From NCBI GenBank assembly GCA_905147135.1, contig LR990052.1, forward strand, positions 18,042,200 through 18,106,199: DNA of 64,000 bases, written 5' to 3'. Below, in pieces: positions 41,816 to 53,057 of this stretch. Under the pieces are notes generated by a model, which worked only from the letters and a program-made list of their open reading frames with translations, did not search any database and had not been told where the DNA came from. Positions within the stretch are counted from its first letter, which is position 1. Each line of letters opens with the position of its first letter. This DNA comes from Blastobasis lacticolella. Its lineage: Eukaryota; Arthropoda; Insecta; Lepidoptera; Blastobasidae. The position numbers and the translations under genes were made by a program.

Positions 41816-42166
41816 GCTTTTAGTTCAAAGGAAATACTTCGGGAGGGCGATCATTACATATCTTTCCTGTACGCGGCAAAAATCACTAGCTATCTAAAAA
41901 AGTCAGTTGGTATCTCTGTAAAACCACGCGGTATACTCACCGCATCGTATTCGATACGAGTTCGTAGAAATGCGAGTAGAATCCGTTAGGGAATTCGTCT
42001 AAATCCAACGGCAGCGCTATGTACCTTCGTCTGAATACTTCACTATACAAACAACATTAGTTCGTTTACTTGCCGTGCGACAACATAAACTTGTCAGTTT
42101 ATTCAGAACTCAGACAGTACAGTGAGTGATTCTAGAAGGCGTCTCGAAGCCGGTCTTTGGCGCAAT
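41816..42166. other. No feature recognised
   Basis: Unassigned spacer between two LINE tails of one family in opposite orientations. Confidence 0.4.
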
Positions 42167-42292
42167 AACATGGGGTCTTTCAAAAGGCTTCTACTCTTCA
42201 AAGGCCGCTTCCATTAGGTTGCAGATATCCTGGTCAACGGTGGCCGCTTTCCATCAGGAGGACCGGCCGTGTGCCTCTTTAGGCAATAAAAG
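42167..42292 (+). mobile_element. LINE 3' tail (family of 5131-5395)
   Basis: AACATGGGGTCTTTCAAAAG, GGTTGCAGATATCCTGGTCA and TGCCTCTTTAGGCAATAAAA. Confidence 0.72.
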
Positions 42293-43689
42293 TTACTACA
42301 TGTAGTCCGTAAGTCGCCTTAACCATAAATATTACTATGACTATCTTGGCCCGGCTGCAGTACGTAACCGCATTAAGTAAACCGTCTTATAAACCTATAG
42401 GTTCTATAGGATACTTCAAGTAATTTGAAACCCACTTTAAGATTAGCTCTGAAGGCCTATTTCAGAAAGAAAACTGCACAACTGAGAGGTCTCCTCGTAA
42501 AAACTGGAGTTTTAATCAGAGGCGTATGTATAAGGTGCCCGTTGGGTGACGGAGGGCAGGGAGGTACTCAAGGTATTCTTTGTAGGGGGTAGAGAGCTTT
42601 TAAGTTTAAACTCTTGAGCGAGAGAGTACCAACCAAAGGAACGATGTGTGCCGAAGAACGAGCGAAGTGGACAAAGATAATTATAAAAAGCGGACCCGGG
42701 CCCGATGACAATGATGATGTTAATGAATATTAAACCTAACAATATTCTACCTTTCATATTTATTTTCATTTGGTCATACATATTTTATAATTATTATTGA
42801 ATGAAATTTATTTCTCACATAAAATATATAAGATAAACACAAAGCTGTAAAACTGATGAAAACGAAAACCTCACTCCATTTTGATAATATTTACGCCTTA
42901 TTTCGCATAATCGCGGAACTCCATAATTCTTTTTAATTTTATTGACCTCGCTCCCTCCCTGGCCGGGACGTGCCGGTCTGCGGCCCGGCCACCTGAATTT
43001 AGATGAAACAAAGAAAGTTAGCGGGAATAATCCAGAATTACCTCGCGGACCGCAATTTTTAAATTTCTTTTCGGGGAAGCCTTCGCTACGCGGCGCGGGG
43101 ATCCGAGAAATTGGTAAGCTTGTGGCAATTTGAATTTATTTCTCGTTCAATTATGTTATAGTTATATGTATTTATTTTCATAAGAAGCGTTGATAGTTGA
43201 ACTTCTATAGTTATTTCAGTTACTGTCAAAAATCAAATATTCACATAAGTAGTGTTATTATACGTTCTCCCGAGCTCGTTAAGAAATTGTATGCTCTATC
43301 TGAACATTTTTTTTCTATCCGGCCTTTTAGATCTAGGAGGAGATTTAGGCAAGGATATAGACAGCAGCGCTGGAAAGGACATACTAGCTTTCATCTCCAA
43401 ATTTAAAATAATTTTACGCGAGCGAAAACGCAGGCAAACTCTAGTCTGAAATCTCAGTCTTACTAAGAAATTCGCGGCAACATCTCGCTTCTTGCGATAT
43501 ACTTAGGGTTGCGTTACCGATATTGCGAGTGCCGACTGAGTGCCAGTTACAAGCGGCACAGTGCAGGAAAACGCAGTGGGATGGGATGATAGTGGCCATG
43601 AATTGCGTATCTCTATTTTTTTTACATTTTGATGGGAGACAAATTAATTAGCCACTGGCTGCTCACACTGCAGAAGCTTTTTATTTTCT
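42293..43689. other. No gene supported; GC-rich patch at 42935-43100
   Basis: The patch at 42935-43100 is GC-rich and open for 63 codons on the plus strand. It could be an old exon or a conserved regulatory block, but I see no splice-bounded frame. Confidence 0.35.
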
Positions 43690-43815
43690 TTTTATAAAAG
43701 AACTAGCCAGGCCATTTGTCCGCTTTCGCTATCTCACCAGGTGGGGCTGGTGATAAGTGACGATGCGGCCGAAAATGGTGCATGCCTAGGAATAGCCTAT
43801 TCACGCTGGTCTTGA
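43690..43815 (-). mobile_element. LINE 3' tail, second family
   Basis: Inverse of the tail at 6331-6432: TATCTCACCAGGTGGGGCTG, GATGCGGCCGAAAATGGTGC ATGCCTAGGAATAGCC. Confidence 0.6.
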
Positions 43816-44810
43816 AGAGGAGTCAAAGTTGCATTGTTTCCGGAACATGCAAGCAGGTGACATGGCGGTCAAATGCTTATCTTATCTAATATAAAAAAAA
43901 TGTTATCATTTACCGTGCACATTGGAAAGATCGAACCAACCATACATTTGTTTCATAGTGAAGTGAGACAAACTAACAAGATGGCCACTGGCTGCGTTCA
44001 CTGCAGGAAAAAATCATTTTTTATTGTGCGTTTTTACGTTGCGCTCTCCAAGACGCCTGCGCAGCGTAGAGATTGTGGTAAGACCCGTCATTAATGTAGA
44101 GGAAGCTCAATTCCAAACTGTATGAGCTGATAATGATGATGATTATGACATAGATACAAGTCGAACCATACCATTTTGTATATTATATCTATGAAGACGT
44201 TCGCGCATCCTTCGACGTTCCACCGTTTCTTATCCTCACTGTGTGGTCGGTCTGAGTCGCACGAGTAATATTCGATTTAAATGCATGCTGGTGCCACCTG
44301 GCTGGTACTAAATACTGTATGCTGCACCAGTCGATGAGCTAGCCAGTTGGCCGCCTGCTTGCGGGTATCATATTGGAGCGCTTTGGGTAATAGCAATCGG
44401 ACAGCAGGGACGTACTCAGGTGGGGGGTCGGGGGGTTTTGAGGGTCTCGCTTGGTATTGGTAAGCTTGCTAGGATAGGTATAATAAAAATTTACAATTTT
44501 TTTATTGTGACAATATGAAAGAGACTCCATTTGTGTAATTGCTAGTAGGGTTATGATTAGTAAAAGTCATAGACTCTGTACTATGGCAGACGGTTTTATA
44601 AGCAACTAAATTGGTGACTACGAGCACCCGCTTGATGGCAAGGAACTTATAAATTTCTAATCATACAAAAAGTTTATGATAAATATAATTTTATCATAAA
44701 ATTTATTATGACCACCTGCAGTTATTACACTGGTACAGGCTGGTAATGATGTGGTTATCGATAATCTTCTTATAATACATTAGTTTCTTTGTGCTACGCG
44801 TGTACGAGGA
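43816..44810. other. Mostly unassigned, with two diverged repeat traces
   Basis: 43850-43905 is a plus-strand trace of the second LINE tail family (GGTGACATGGCGGTCAAATG plus a poly-A). 44035-44150 is a very diverged RTE-tail element (AAGACGCCTGCGCAGCGTAG, ending GATAATGATGATGATTA). Nothing else seen. Confidence 0.45.
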
Positions 44811-45160
44811 ACATCGGTGGCTTAATGGTTAAGGGGTCCGACTCGTACCCCAAGGTACTGGATTTTAACCCTTGTACCACCATGTACCTATGATTCTTTT
44901 TTGAGTTATGTTTAACTTACATTAGTTGAATACTATTCCATGCTCTTACTGTGGAGGAAAACATCGCGATGAAACTGCACTTTCAGGCGACTGAATGTGT
45001 AACCATGATCCAATTTGATCAGGTTCCCTTGTTAACAGGGTCACGATGAGCAGGTGGCAGTCGCTCCACTGTTATACCTGATCTGCCAAATCCTGGATCA
45101 TGGTCAAGGTTGATCCCGGGCCCTCGCGCGCGAGAAGACAACCGCGACATGAACACTAAG
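44811..45160 (+). mobile_element. SINE family A, full length
   Basis: Best-preserved tRNA-like A box (TGGCTTAATGGTTAAGGGGT) with CCGACTCGTA. Then comes a decayed B box, TTTTTGAGTTATG, the standard body, and a tail ending ACATGAACACTAAGATTTTT. Confidence 0.9.
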
Positions 45161-45887
45161 ATTTTTGTGCTAAATGTGTACCTACTTAGCACGGGTCGTT
45201 ATTCTAGCTAGATGAAATGAAATGAAGTAAAATGAAATGAAAGATATTTATTGATTAACAAGGACACCACATAACAACAATAACATAATATAAAATAAAC
45301 TATAATCATACAAATAAAAAAGATGTATATACCAAATTACAAAATTAATATATCCATTAATAGATCAACTTTATTTTTAATTAATAAGCTATGAACTCCA
45401 AAAATACCCCGACATCAATTTACAAACATAACCAGCCGGACCTGCAAACTTACAAACCTAGAAGCAACGCTAACCCGTGTGTTGCATTTGAAATTTCGAA
45501 TTCAGAAACGGAATTTGAAACATCTTTTTTCCAACGCCGCACTACTGGCCAGTACGCGGCGAGCCGTAAAGGCGAATCCGCACGACAGCCTTCGCGCTGC
45601 CCACTAAAGTTGCCGCAGTCTAGTTTTCACTTGACCCACAAAACTTTTGGATTATAGACTGTGGCCGCCGTTGCCTGCAATATTAATGCTTGTCTTTTTC
45701 AATCGAGGGAATTGTAAATGGCAATGAATAGTGACACCGACTTTAAGAGAGAGTTTATTTAAGCAAGAATTTCTTATTCGCTTTATTTAGCGGATGTGGA
45801 ACTGTATGAAGGAATTTTATATAACTGTAGTCACAGTTTATGGAATGTTGATGGCGTGAGTAGTTCAATTGTTTAACATTCTATACA
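45161..45887. other. AT-rich block then unassigned sequence
   Basis: 45215-45400 is AAATGAAATGAA- and ATAAAA-rich. 45400-45660 is open on the plus strand for 88 codons without a recognisable domain. Confidence 0.4.
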
Positions 45888-46072
45888 GAGGCCCGTGATC
45901 GATTCCCGGCCAGGCAGAAAATGAAATGATGAATTTTAATTTTTGTTACGAGTCTGGGTGTTGTATGTATAATAAGCATGTATTTAAAAAATTATATAAA
46001 ATAGCTTATCTGTTTTCTAGCACAAGCTTTGCGTACTTGGGGGCTTGATGGCGCTGTGTGAAATGTACAAGT
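45888..46072 (+). mobile_element. SINE family B, most of body
   Basis: B-box-like CCCGTGATCGATTCCCGG, AATGATGAATTTTAATTTTT, GAGTCTGGGTGTTGTATGTA and GCGTACTTGGGGGCTTGATG. Confidence 0.8.
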
Positions 46073-46747
46073 ATTTTAAATATTTTTTTCCGCCCTATAT
46101 CGGCTATTTTATGATCTTATATAGCCACCTGCATCATAGACTGGCAAAGATTTATATTCTGATAGCGTGAATTTATTTCCAAAGCCTAAATTTAGTTCTT
46201 GTATTTATAAAGTTTTGCTACTTCACGCCCTCACGAACCAAACTGACAAACCGTCTCGCAACAACTTCTCACAACAATTAATTCTTAAATAAATTGCACA
46301 GTACAGAAATGAAGTGATACAATTATTCTCGTTCACAATTTAATTGCAACCCGCGAACCGGATACGAGCCGAACCGGATACGAGGTCACGTCGCTCATTT
46401 TATCCAATTGTAACCGGCTGTAACCGGTTATGGCACGTTAAAAGTAAAAGCGGGACTTGCCCTTTGACGGGCCCTGGCACAAGTCTTGCGGAAAATTAAA
46501 ATTGACTCACTTTGAGTGCTCATACGCAAGTTTCGAATTGAGCGAGTGCTCCTGGAAATATTGCGAGGTATTCAGTCATGTACAGTCGAGAGCATGGCCA
46601 CCTACTCATAACCAGTATAAGTTGAGCTAGCGCCTTTATAGGGGTCTATAGAGACGTTAGGTCTACTTACATTGGTTGTTTTTGGTTGATATGGTTTTGG
46701 GTACTGTACCTACGTAGGTATGTAATTTAAGTGTAGGTAGTTACAGT
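46073..46747. other. Unassigned interval with an AACCGG cluster
   Basis: Four AACCGG hexamers lie at 46356, 46372, 46412 and 46422, the last within AACCGGTT. Grainyhead-type factors bind AACCGGTT-like sites, so a regulatory element is possible. No gene seen. Confidence 0.35.
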
Positions 46748-46977
46748 GAGGCGGTTAATATCGCTGTGATGCAGCTTTTGAAAGACCGATAACAAAAGTT
46801 AAGCAAACCGGGATCTGGATGGGTGACCGTTTCGTAGTTTGAGGCGAGTCGAATTTAAAATTAGCTCGCCACTCGTTAGGTATGCCTTCTAATGCTGTTT
46901 ACGAAGTGCTGCTGACGAAGGTCTGTTGCTGGGAACCTTGATACTGGTCTTCTGAGCCGATTGGCAACCCATGACTA
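46748..46977 (+). mobile_element. 5S-rRNA-derived SINE (family C), copy 3
   Basis: AGACCGATAACAAAAGTTAA GCAAACC and CTGGATGGGTGACCGTTTCG correspond to 5S promoter regions. The C-box-like part is closer to 5S rRNA than in copy 1. The shared body GAGGCGAGTCGAATTTAAAA, CTCGCCACTCGTTAGGTATG and CCGATTGGCAACCC follow. Another 3' fragment (CTGGTTGAACAGTCTTTGG) lies at 47015-47050. Confidence 0.82.
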
Positions 46978-47097
46978 CACATTATAGGTATATTATACTA
47001 ACTGGTATTCTGATACCTGGTTGAACAGTCTTTGGTGGCTATTAGAAGCTCGTATCATCGGTCTTAGAGGCCTTTGTAGTAGTTTTAGGCGCGGATT

Positions 47098-47391
47098 ATA
47101 CCAAGCGTCGACGACGCAAGTTGCGTTGGCGACGCAGGTTGCGTTATGCTGTCAAGTAAAAATTCATGCAATTTTGAGTTGACAATTGTGACAGCATTAA
47201 AAACCGACCAAACCTAAGCCCAAAATACGCTGACACTGCGATAACGCCAGATGCCGAACATAAAACCGTTGTAACTCAGAAACAATGAATCCTGGAATAC
47301 TAGTTCCTAAAGAAAAAATGATAGCACTCGTCGAGATCTGAATTTCAGGTGACAGCTGTCAAACTTAAAACCGCTTGATATAATCCGCGCC
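47098..47391. mobile_element. MITE M5 (TA target duplication)
   Basis: 294 bp, ends GGCGCGGATTATACCAAGCG and the inverse of GGCGCGGATTATATCAAGCG (one mismatch in 20). TA on both sides (47096-47097, 47392-47393). No coding frame. Fits a Tc1/mariner-type non-autonomous element. The left interior holds a small GACGCAAGTTGCGTT repeat. Confidence 0.8.
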
Positions 47392-47393
47392 TA

Positions 47394-48649
47394 TGTGTCT
47401 TTTTAAATCGTTGTTGCACTATAGACACTGGCTACATAAAATATGTGATGGGCTTTGAAACAGCCGATGATCCCATGTCTTCTATACATTATGAAATTCT
47501 ATTTTAATATTTCTCGAGGAGGCCACAATGTACGATTATTCGGCCGACAGCGGCCGGCCGGCGCTCATGTTTAAGTTTTACGTCCAGTTCTTCGGTTTCG
47601 TTTCTCATATTGCTTATTTTATAATATTGTCTTTTTATGTGTCCAATAACATACTAACTTAACTCACATACGTTTGCTATTACAAATAACAACCCCAAAA
47701 AACACTCAAACATACAACTCCTTATAGATTAATCCGTAAATACCCACGCCACGTACCACCGGCCACCGCCAATAGCGGAAGGTAATATTTCCGGGTAACC
47801 GAAGCCCGCATGCATTATAAAGGGGCCTGGGGCGGCAACATTCGATAATCCGCAAGTTTTTCCGACGCTATATGGGTCATGTTGAGCCAGCGCGGGAGGG
47901 GTTGGGGGCACATTGGGTGTGTTTTTTTCTTCGGGACGAATAGCCCATAAAAAAAGGACTCTTGTGACAAAGAACATATTTTTTTATTTGTTTCGAGTTG
48001 AAGAATCTATAAAAAGTCTTGTGACAATAATTGGAAGAAGAGAGTATACGGGGTGCCAATCAGCTCCAGTCTACAGCGGAAGTCTTTTGTATTAGTAGAA
48101 GCAGTATTTTACACGAATAATAATCTACGTGTCTCAAACAGCTAATCTTTCGTTTTTATTATTTGACGTGGATCCGAACCAAATAAATTCGTCAAGGATC
48201 ACGAGTGTCGTGATGGAGCCAGTTCCAGCTGATTTAACTCTTGAAGAGGGGGAGGTTAAGTATGCCACTATCAGCAGTCACACCACTTAATGGAACGTAG
48301 GTTAAAACGTCAATGCTGTATGGATTATTTTAGTTATAAATTGATTGTTAAATCAAGATATGTAAGTTACTAATAATTTGTAAGTGGAAACTTTGTCCAA
48401 TTATTGATCGATTGTTACAATTTTTTTTGTATTTGTCGTACACTAACTTGATTCGTGCGACAGACGACAAAATAGACATAGACAACTCTTTATTAGGCCC
48501 AAATACAGATCCAAAAGAATAAAAAATTGAATTTATAGGCAAGCTTATTAAATTACCGCCCTCATAGTCATGTGGGACGACAGGAAAATTCTAGCCTTTT
48601 AAAGATATAAAAACAATTAGGACAACATTTACCAAAGCATTTGAAAGAT
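47394..48649. other. No feature recognised
   Basis: Unassigned. The short open frames at 47729-48095 overlap on opposite strands. Confidence 0.4.
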
Positions 48650-48724
48650 AACCTGGATAATGATGAAGGTGGACCACGAGCCTCGCACGCGAGAACACAA
48701 CCGGGATATTAACGCTAAGATGAG
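48650..48724 (+). mobile_element. SINE family A, 3' fragment
   Basis: AACCTGGATAATGATGAAGG and ACAACCGGGATATTAACGCT AAGATGAG. Confidence 0.7.
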
Positions 48725-49087
48725 ACTATGAGAGACGCTACTACGAGAAAGTGCACAAAGACAATTCGATCCATTTAAACACTTTAAACTTCGCTCTCAG
48801 TATGCCATTGACTTGTACACGTCCGTCTAAGTCGAGATGTGGCTGGTGTTCATGTTGGTGTACCTCGCGGCTATGTGATGGTTGCTGTGTTGTTCTGTAC
48901 AAATGGGGACGTATTTGGACCTATGTGTGTCTGGTCACCTAGGTAGGTACTCCTAGATACCAAATATTACTTAACGGGATGGGTTGTTTGGGTAATAATG
49001 TTTTTGAAGTTATTGATTTCTAAAAATATGAATAGGTCATATGAAATCAATGTCAATAGTACAATAAATCACTCGAATGTTAAATAA
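48725..49087. other. No feature recognised
   Basis: Unassigned spacer. Confidence 0.4.
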
Positions 49088-49150
49088 TCATCCTGGCATC
49101 GATATCCCGGTTGTACTCTCCCGCGCGAGGGCCTGTGCTCCACCTTGAAC
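49088..49150 (-). mobile_element. SINE family A tail fragment
   Basis: CATCCTGGCATCGATATCCC GGTTGTACTCTCCCGCGCGA GGGCC, then CACCTTGAACG, in tandem before a longer copy. Confidence 0.7.
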
Positions 49151-49154
49151 GTTA

Positions 49155-49430
49155 ATAATAATCATACTCAACTTAGCGTAAATGTCCCGGTTGAGCTCTC
49201 GAGAACGAGGGCACGGGGTCCGCCTTGACCATGATCCAGGATTTGGCGATCAGGTAATTACAGTGGAGCGAGCATCGTCTGACCTCCGTGACCCTGCTAC
49301 CAGGGGAATCTGATAAGATTGGATCATGGTTACAAATTCAGTAACCTGATTTTTGCATGTTGCATCACGATTTCCCTCACCTCCTACACAACTCAGAAAA
49401 AAGTCATTGGTATTTGGCCTAGAAGGATTT
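49155..49430 (-). mobile_element. SINE family A, lacking the tRNA head
   Basis: GTCCCGGTTGAGCTCTCGAG through GATTGGATCATGGTTACA to AACTCAGAAAAAAGTCATTG GTATTTGGCC. The head with its B box is missing, and there is a deletion around the ACGGTGAGGG block. Confidence 0.82.
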
Positions 49431-50100
49431 GGATGTGAAGGTGGAAAATGGGTTTTTACCCACCTGGCCGGGTGTTGTGGCCAAGGGACCAAGATTTATT
49501 ACCCCAACATATAAACACAAACTTACAAACGTAATTTCCTCGTTAAAATGATTAATATAAATTACCTACCAAATACATTTAAAAGGTAACGCTTATTGAT
49601 TGTGATTTGTTGCGTTGTTTCAGATTCATATCATGCACTGACCTCACCCGCTATGCTGTCGCAAAAACGTGAGTTGAAACCGAATTGGAACCAATTCGAA
49701 TTAATGGAAAGGAAACATGTTTTATGTGACGCCTGACGCCATATTAAATTGCAACCGTACGCATGAATCGTTTTAAAGAGATAAGCTGTGCGGTAAGTAC
49801 CTATTCAGAGGGTATTTAATTTCTATACATATTGGGGGGATTACGGGACCCTACCACCATCCCCGGGTATGACCCCAAGCTCACCTGACAGACGGATGAG
49901 GGACGGAACCGGCTTGTGCGGGTCAGATGGTAGACGCTGCACATAAAAAGATAAAACACCACAAAATTATGAATGAAGGATTCTGGTAGGAAACCGTTCA
50001 GTAAATTTAAAGTTTCCCCTAGTAGAAGAGCGGACTGTTGTTGTTGTATTCCCCAAATGGGACGTTAATGCACAATTGAAAAATGAAACAAAATATAGAT
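49431..50100. other. No feature recognised
   Basis: Unassigned spacer. Confidence 0.4.
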
Positions 50101-50199
50101 TGTGACTTTAGCTGTGAGTAGTCGCCTTATATGCCTCTATGTCCATGTTCTTTGCGCGGAACAGCTCTTTGCCCCGCGTTCAGCCCAGAAACATCACCC

Positions 50200-50538
50200 T
50201 CCCTACCTCCTGCTCCGTGGCCGATCTTACATTTGCCCGGTCCTGGTTTATCTTCGAATGAAGCGCTGTTTGGCAAATAGCTCCAAAATTCAAGTCACAA
50301 TCGCCAGCGACAGCCGAAACTCCTAATTGTAAATCGTCTCCAAAACAGATGTCGGATTCGATTCGTCCAAATCGATTGAAACCTTTGCCCCGGGCGCTGA
50401 GAGATTGCGTTCCGCCCCTTCAATCAGGAGAGCGCGTTCAAAACTGTCACCCAGTGAACACAAGACGTTGCCAACTTGCCAACTATCCACCTTATTGGCC
50501 AATATCTGTCTGCTGGCGTCTTCGATCGCGTAGACCAT
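50200..50538 (-). other. Coding-like block, function unknown
   Basis: A GC-richer block with two overlapping open frames on the minus strand. One (from 50538) starts MVYAIEDASRQILANKVDSW and stops after LETIYN. The other, in a different frame, contains CFGDDLQLGVSAVAGDCDL and FGAICQTALHSKIN, then meets a donor-like GTAAGA near 50233. I do not recognise either protein. It could be a decayed transposon ORF with a frameshift or an unassigned exon. The plus strand is also open here, which lowers confidence. Confidence 0.3.
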
Positions 50539-50624
50539 TTCTTTTTAAAGTTAAATTTTGACCTAGCATGATGAGTAAATATTGATTTACTACGTTTATG
50601 TCTGAAGGAAGGTCAAACCTGTAT

Positions 50625-50675
50625 CATCACCATTAACAGCAAGGCAATAACAGTCCACTGTTGGGCTAAGGCCAA
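50625..50675 (-). mobile_element. RTE-tail fragment
   Basis: CATCACCATTAACAGCAAGG then AACAGTCCACTGTTGGGCTA AGGCC, the tail block of an RTE-type element only. Confidence 0.5.
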
Positions 50676-50825
50676 ACATATACACATAGATACTGTCACG
50701 TCTTTTTCCCTTAGGGCTAAGAGATCAGACTTTTTCTCTTAGGGGTAGAGACAACATTGTTACACATGCTATGGTCATGACAAACGTTAAGGCCTAAGAA
50801 GAAGAATGTGGAAGAATATCCAACT

Positions 50826-51050
50826 AACGTACCGTTTTTTCCGCGCACGTGCAAGTTGTAGAAGGAGTTCGCTCCCGAAGTCCTTCCTGTGCTCTATAAC
50901 ATGGAGTTCTTCAAAAAGCATGTCTACAGGTACTTCAAAGGCCAGCACCGCATCCGCTCCTTTTAAATAGCAGATGTCTTAGACGACAGTGGCCACTTTC
51001 CATCAGGTGGACCGTCCCTCCGTGTGCCTCTCTAGGCAATAAAAGAAAAC
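50826..51050 (+). pseudogene. LINE 3' end (ORF2 C-terminus plus 3' UTR)
   Basis: Encodes PFFPRTCKL, then a TAG in place of the expected Trp, then KEFAPEVLPVLYNMEFFKK and FKGQHRIRSF before its stop. The 3' UTR holds GCCACTTTCCATCAGGTGGA and ends TAGGCAATAAAAG. Same family as 5131-5395. Confidence 0.8.
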
Positions 51051-51600
51051 ATTAATATTTAATATCAGCAACCTTACATCCCTCTGCAGTTGTATTAGAT
51101 TTACCCTTCTACCAAACTATTGCCCATGTCCCGGTCAGAGCGGTGTCTCAGACAATTACCGAAGTTTCCAGCATCTATTAGCCGACGTATAATTTATTCA
51201 GCGGCATCCATCATCCCAGCTTCGTCCCTTGGGCGGTTGCTCTCGAAAGCGATTAAAGCAGGCAAAGGAATTGCTATACATGCAGCCAGGAGGTGTAAGG
51301 GTTGACGCATTAAAAGTATTTAGAGGCGTCCTGTTGTCATGCTTATGTGCTTAACACCTGGCTAAATTCAGAAGAAAACGCGTTAGAGGAAGTCAAAGTG
51401 AAATGTAGTGCTCATAATGGAATAAGGTAATATTTTGTATCACGCCTTTTGCAAAGCGGAGCGACGCGTAACTATTTTTAAATCGTACAAAAGTGGACTT
51501 TAATCTATTAGCAATGCATTTTACTTTACTCTCAAGATTATTGCTTCTAAATTTAGACTAGTGAATGTAGCCAAATGTATTAAGCGCATTAGAACTAACT
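51051..51600. other. No feature recognised
   Basis: Unassigned spacer. Confidence 0.4.
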
Positions 51601-51680
51601 AGCGATCCGCCCAGGCTTTGCACGGGTGTTCCCGGGGTTCCCTAGTACATACAGTATACAACTTATTTTTCTATTGAAAC
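51601..51680. repeat. Dispersed lepidopteran repeat fragment (GCGATCCGCCCAGG type)
   Basis: TAGCGATCCGCCCAGGCTTT GCACGGGTG, related to 481 and 54013. Confidence 0.55.
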
Positions 51681-52149
51681 GTACTATAGTATTTAATAAT
51701 CTTGGTATTGACCTAAATAAAAATAAATACCAAAACACTATAATCTGTACAATCTGCAATGCTAGTCTAGAAGATTAAATAATCTCAATACACAGACAAA
51801 AGAGTTTATTTGAAGGCGCGCTAAAATAAAAATCTCGTAAAAGGAAGAGTTTCGAAGAAAAATAACTAACTGGACTTAGGTTCTCGAGCCTTCCCAACCG
51901 CTTACCGCTCCATAGAAATTTTACAACGGCTTACGGTTTGAACAGCTGTTAAAAGTTTTCATTTAGAAGGAACTTGCACAATAAAGTTTTTGCTTTGTTC
52001 CCGCTTTCCGGAAAGGATTACTGGCTTAGGATTTAGATCAAGTGACCGTAGTTGTCTTGTTGCGAACTGTTTAATGCGTGTGAAATTTTAGTTTCAGATT
52101 CCAATGTTTCTTGTTTTTATTTTTTTAGTTAAATATATACCGAAATCTA
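51681..52149. other. No feature recognised
   Basis: Unassigned spacer. Confidence 0.4.
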
Positions 52150-52392
52150 TCAGATGGCAGTCGCTTCACTGTAATTGACTGATCTATCAAAACCTGGACC
52201 ACGGTCAAGGCGGACCCCAGACCTTTGCACGAGCACAACCAGGGGCCCAATTTTTGGAATCGCTGCTATCCCTTCTATCAACTTACGACAAGAGTGAAAG
52301 AGATAGGTAGCGCACACGAGCGCTCGCGTGGATTAAAGCGGTTTCAAAACAGGTCCCCGGGACATTAATGCCAGCATGACCAAAGATTTGTA
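52150..52392 (+). mobile_element. SINE family A, 3' part, split by MITE M4
   Basis: CAGATGGCAGTCGCTTCACT to CACGAGCACAACC, then M4, then CCGGGACATTAATGCCAGCA TGACC. Confidence 0.82.
52242..52358. mobile_element. MITE M4, copy 2, nested in a SINE
   Basis: Ends GGGGCCCAATTTTTGGAATC GCT and the inverse of GGGGACCTGTTTTGAAACCG CT. Shares GATAGGTAGCGCACACGAG and GCTCGCGTGGA with copy 1 at 14957-15108. Confidence 0.78.
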
Positions 52393-52855
52393 CATATCTA
52401 TGTCCAACTTGAAACACATTATTAATGTTTTCACAAAAGCAAACCATATAACCAATTTATATTCCATGTCTTGAACACTGTGGCCTGAAACATTGAACTA
52501 ACGCCCCTGAGATATATGACAGTGGTTCCATTATTCAGTTTATAGGATACAGGTGTCGCTTTGTGGACGGATTAATAACTACCAGTCCAGCCACTTAGCC
52601 CCGTAGTTGGTTGGAGTGTTTTGTCGGGGCCATTTTGGTTAACACCTAACGGGGTTAGTGAGTTATGGCGATGCGATCGTTCGGTGGCAAAACGTCGTAT
52701 GGTCCATAGTGGGGATGTTGGAGATGTTTCATGGAGGTGTGCGTTTAGTTTCATTTTACTGATGATAGTGTTACGATGATGGTTGTGTTTGTTTATTTGT
52801 GTCGTACCGTGGTATCTTGTGGCAATAAATATCCTTATTCTTGTTCTTAGTTTTT
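52393..52855. other. No feature recognised
   Basis: Unassigned spacer. Confidence 0.4.
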
Positions 52856-53057
52856 AAAGGGCAGTTGGTTTTAGGCGATGAGTATTGTTAAAATTAGGAT
52901 TCATTTTGTACAGAAATGTAGACATATTTATTTTATTTATAAATTCACGCCTTGTTTGAAGGGCTTTTGGTTTTTGGCGATAAGTATTGTTAAAATTTGG
53001 ATTAATGTTTTACAGAAATGTAGACATATTTATTTCATTTATAAATTCACGTCTATT
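52856..53057 (+). repeat. Tandem duplication, period 102 bp, two copies
   Basis: Copy 1 (52856-52957) and copy 2 (52958-53057) share GCGATRAGTATTGTTAAAAT and ACAGAAATGTAGACATATTT ATT. The unit length is a multiple of three, so one open frame crosses both copies, but nothing suggests a protein. Confidence 0.85.

Noticed and set aside
44811..44890. True tRNA gene
   Set aside because: A-box and B-box-like sequences are present, but no full cloverleaf is apparent and the segment is the head of SINE A; the same holds at 11691, 16150, 20930, 26230 and 40230.
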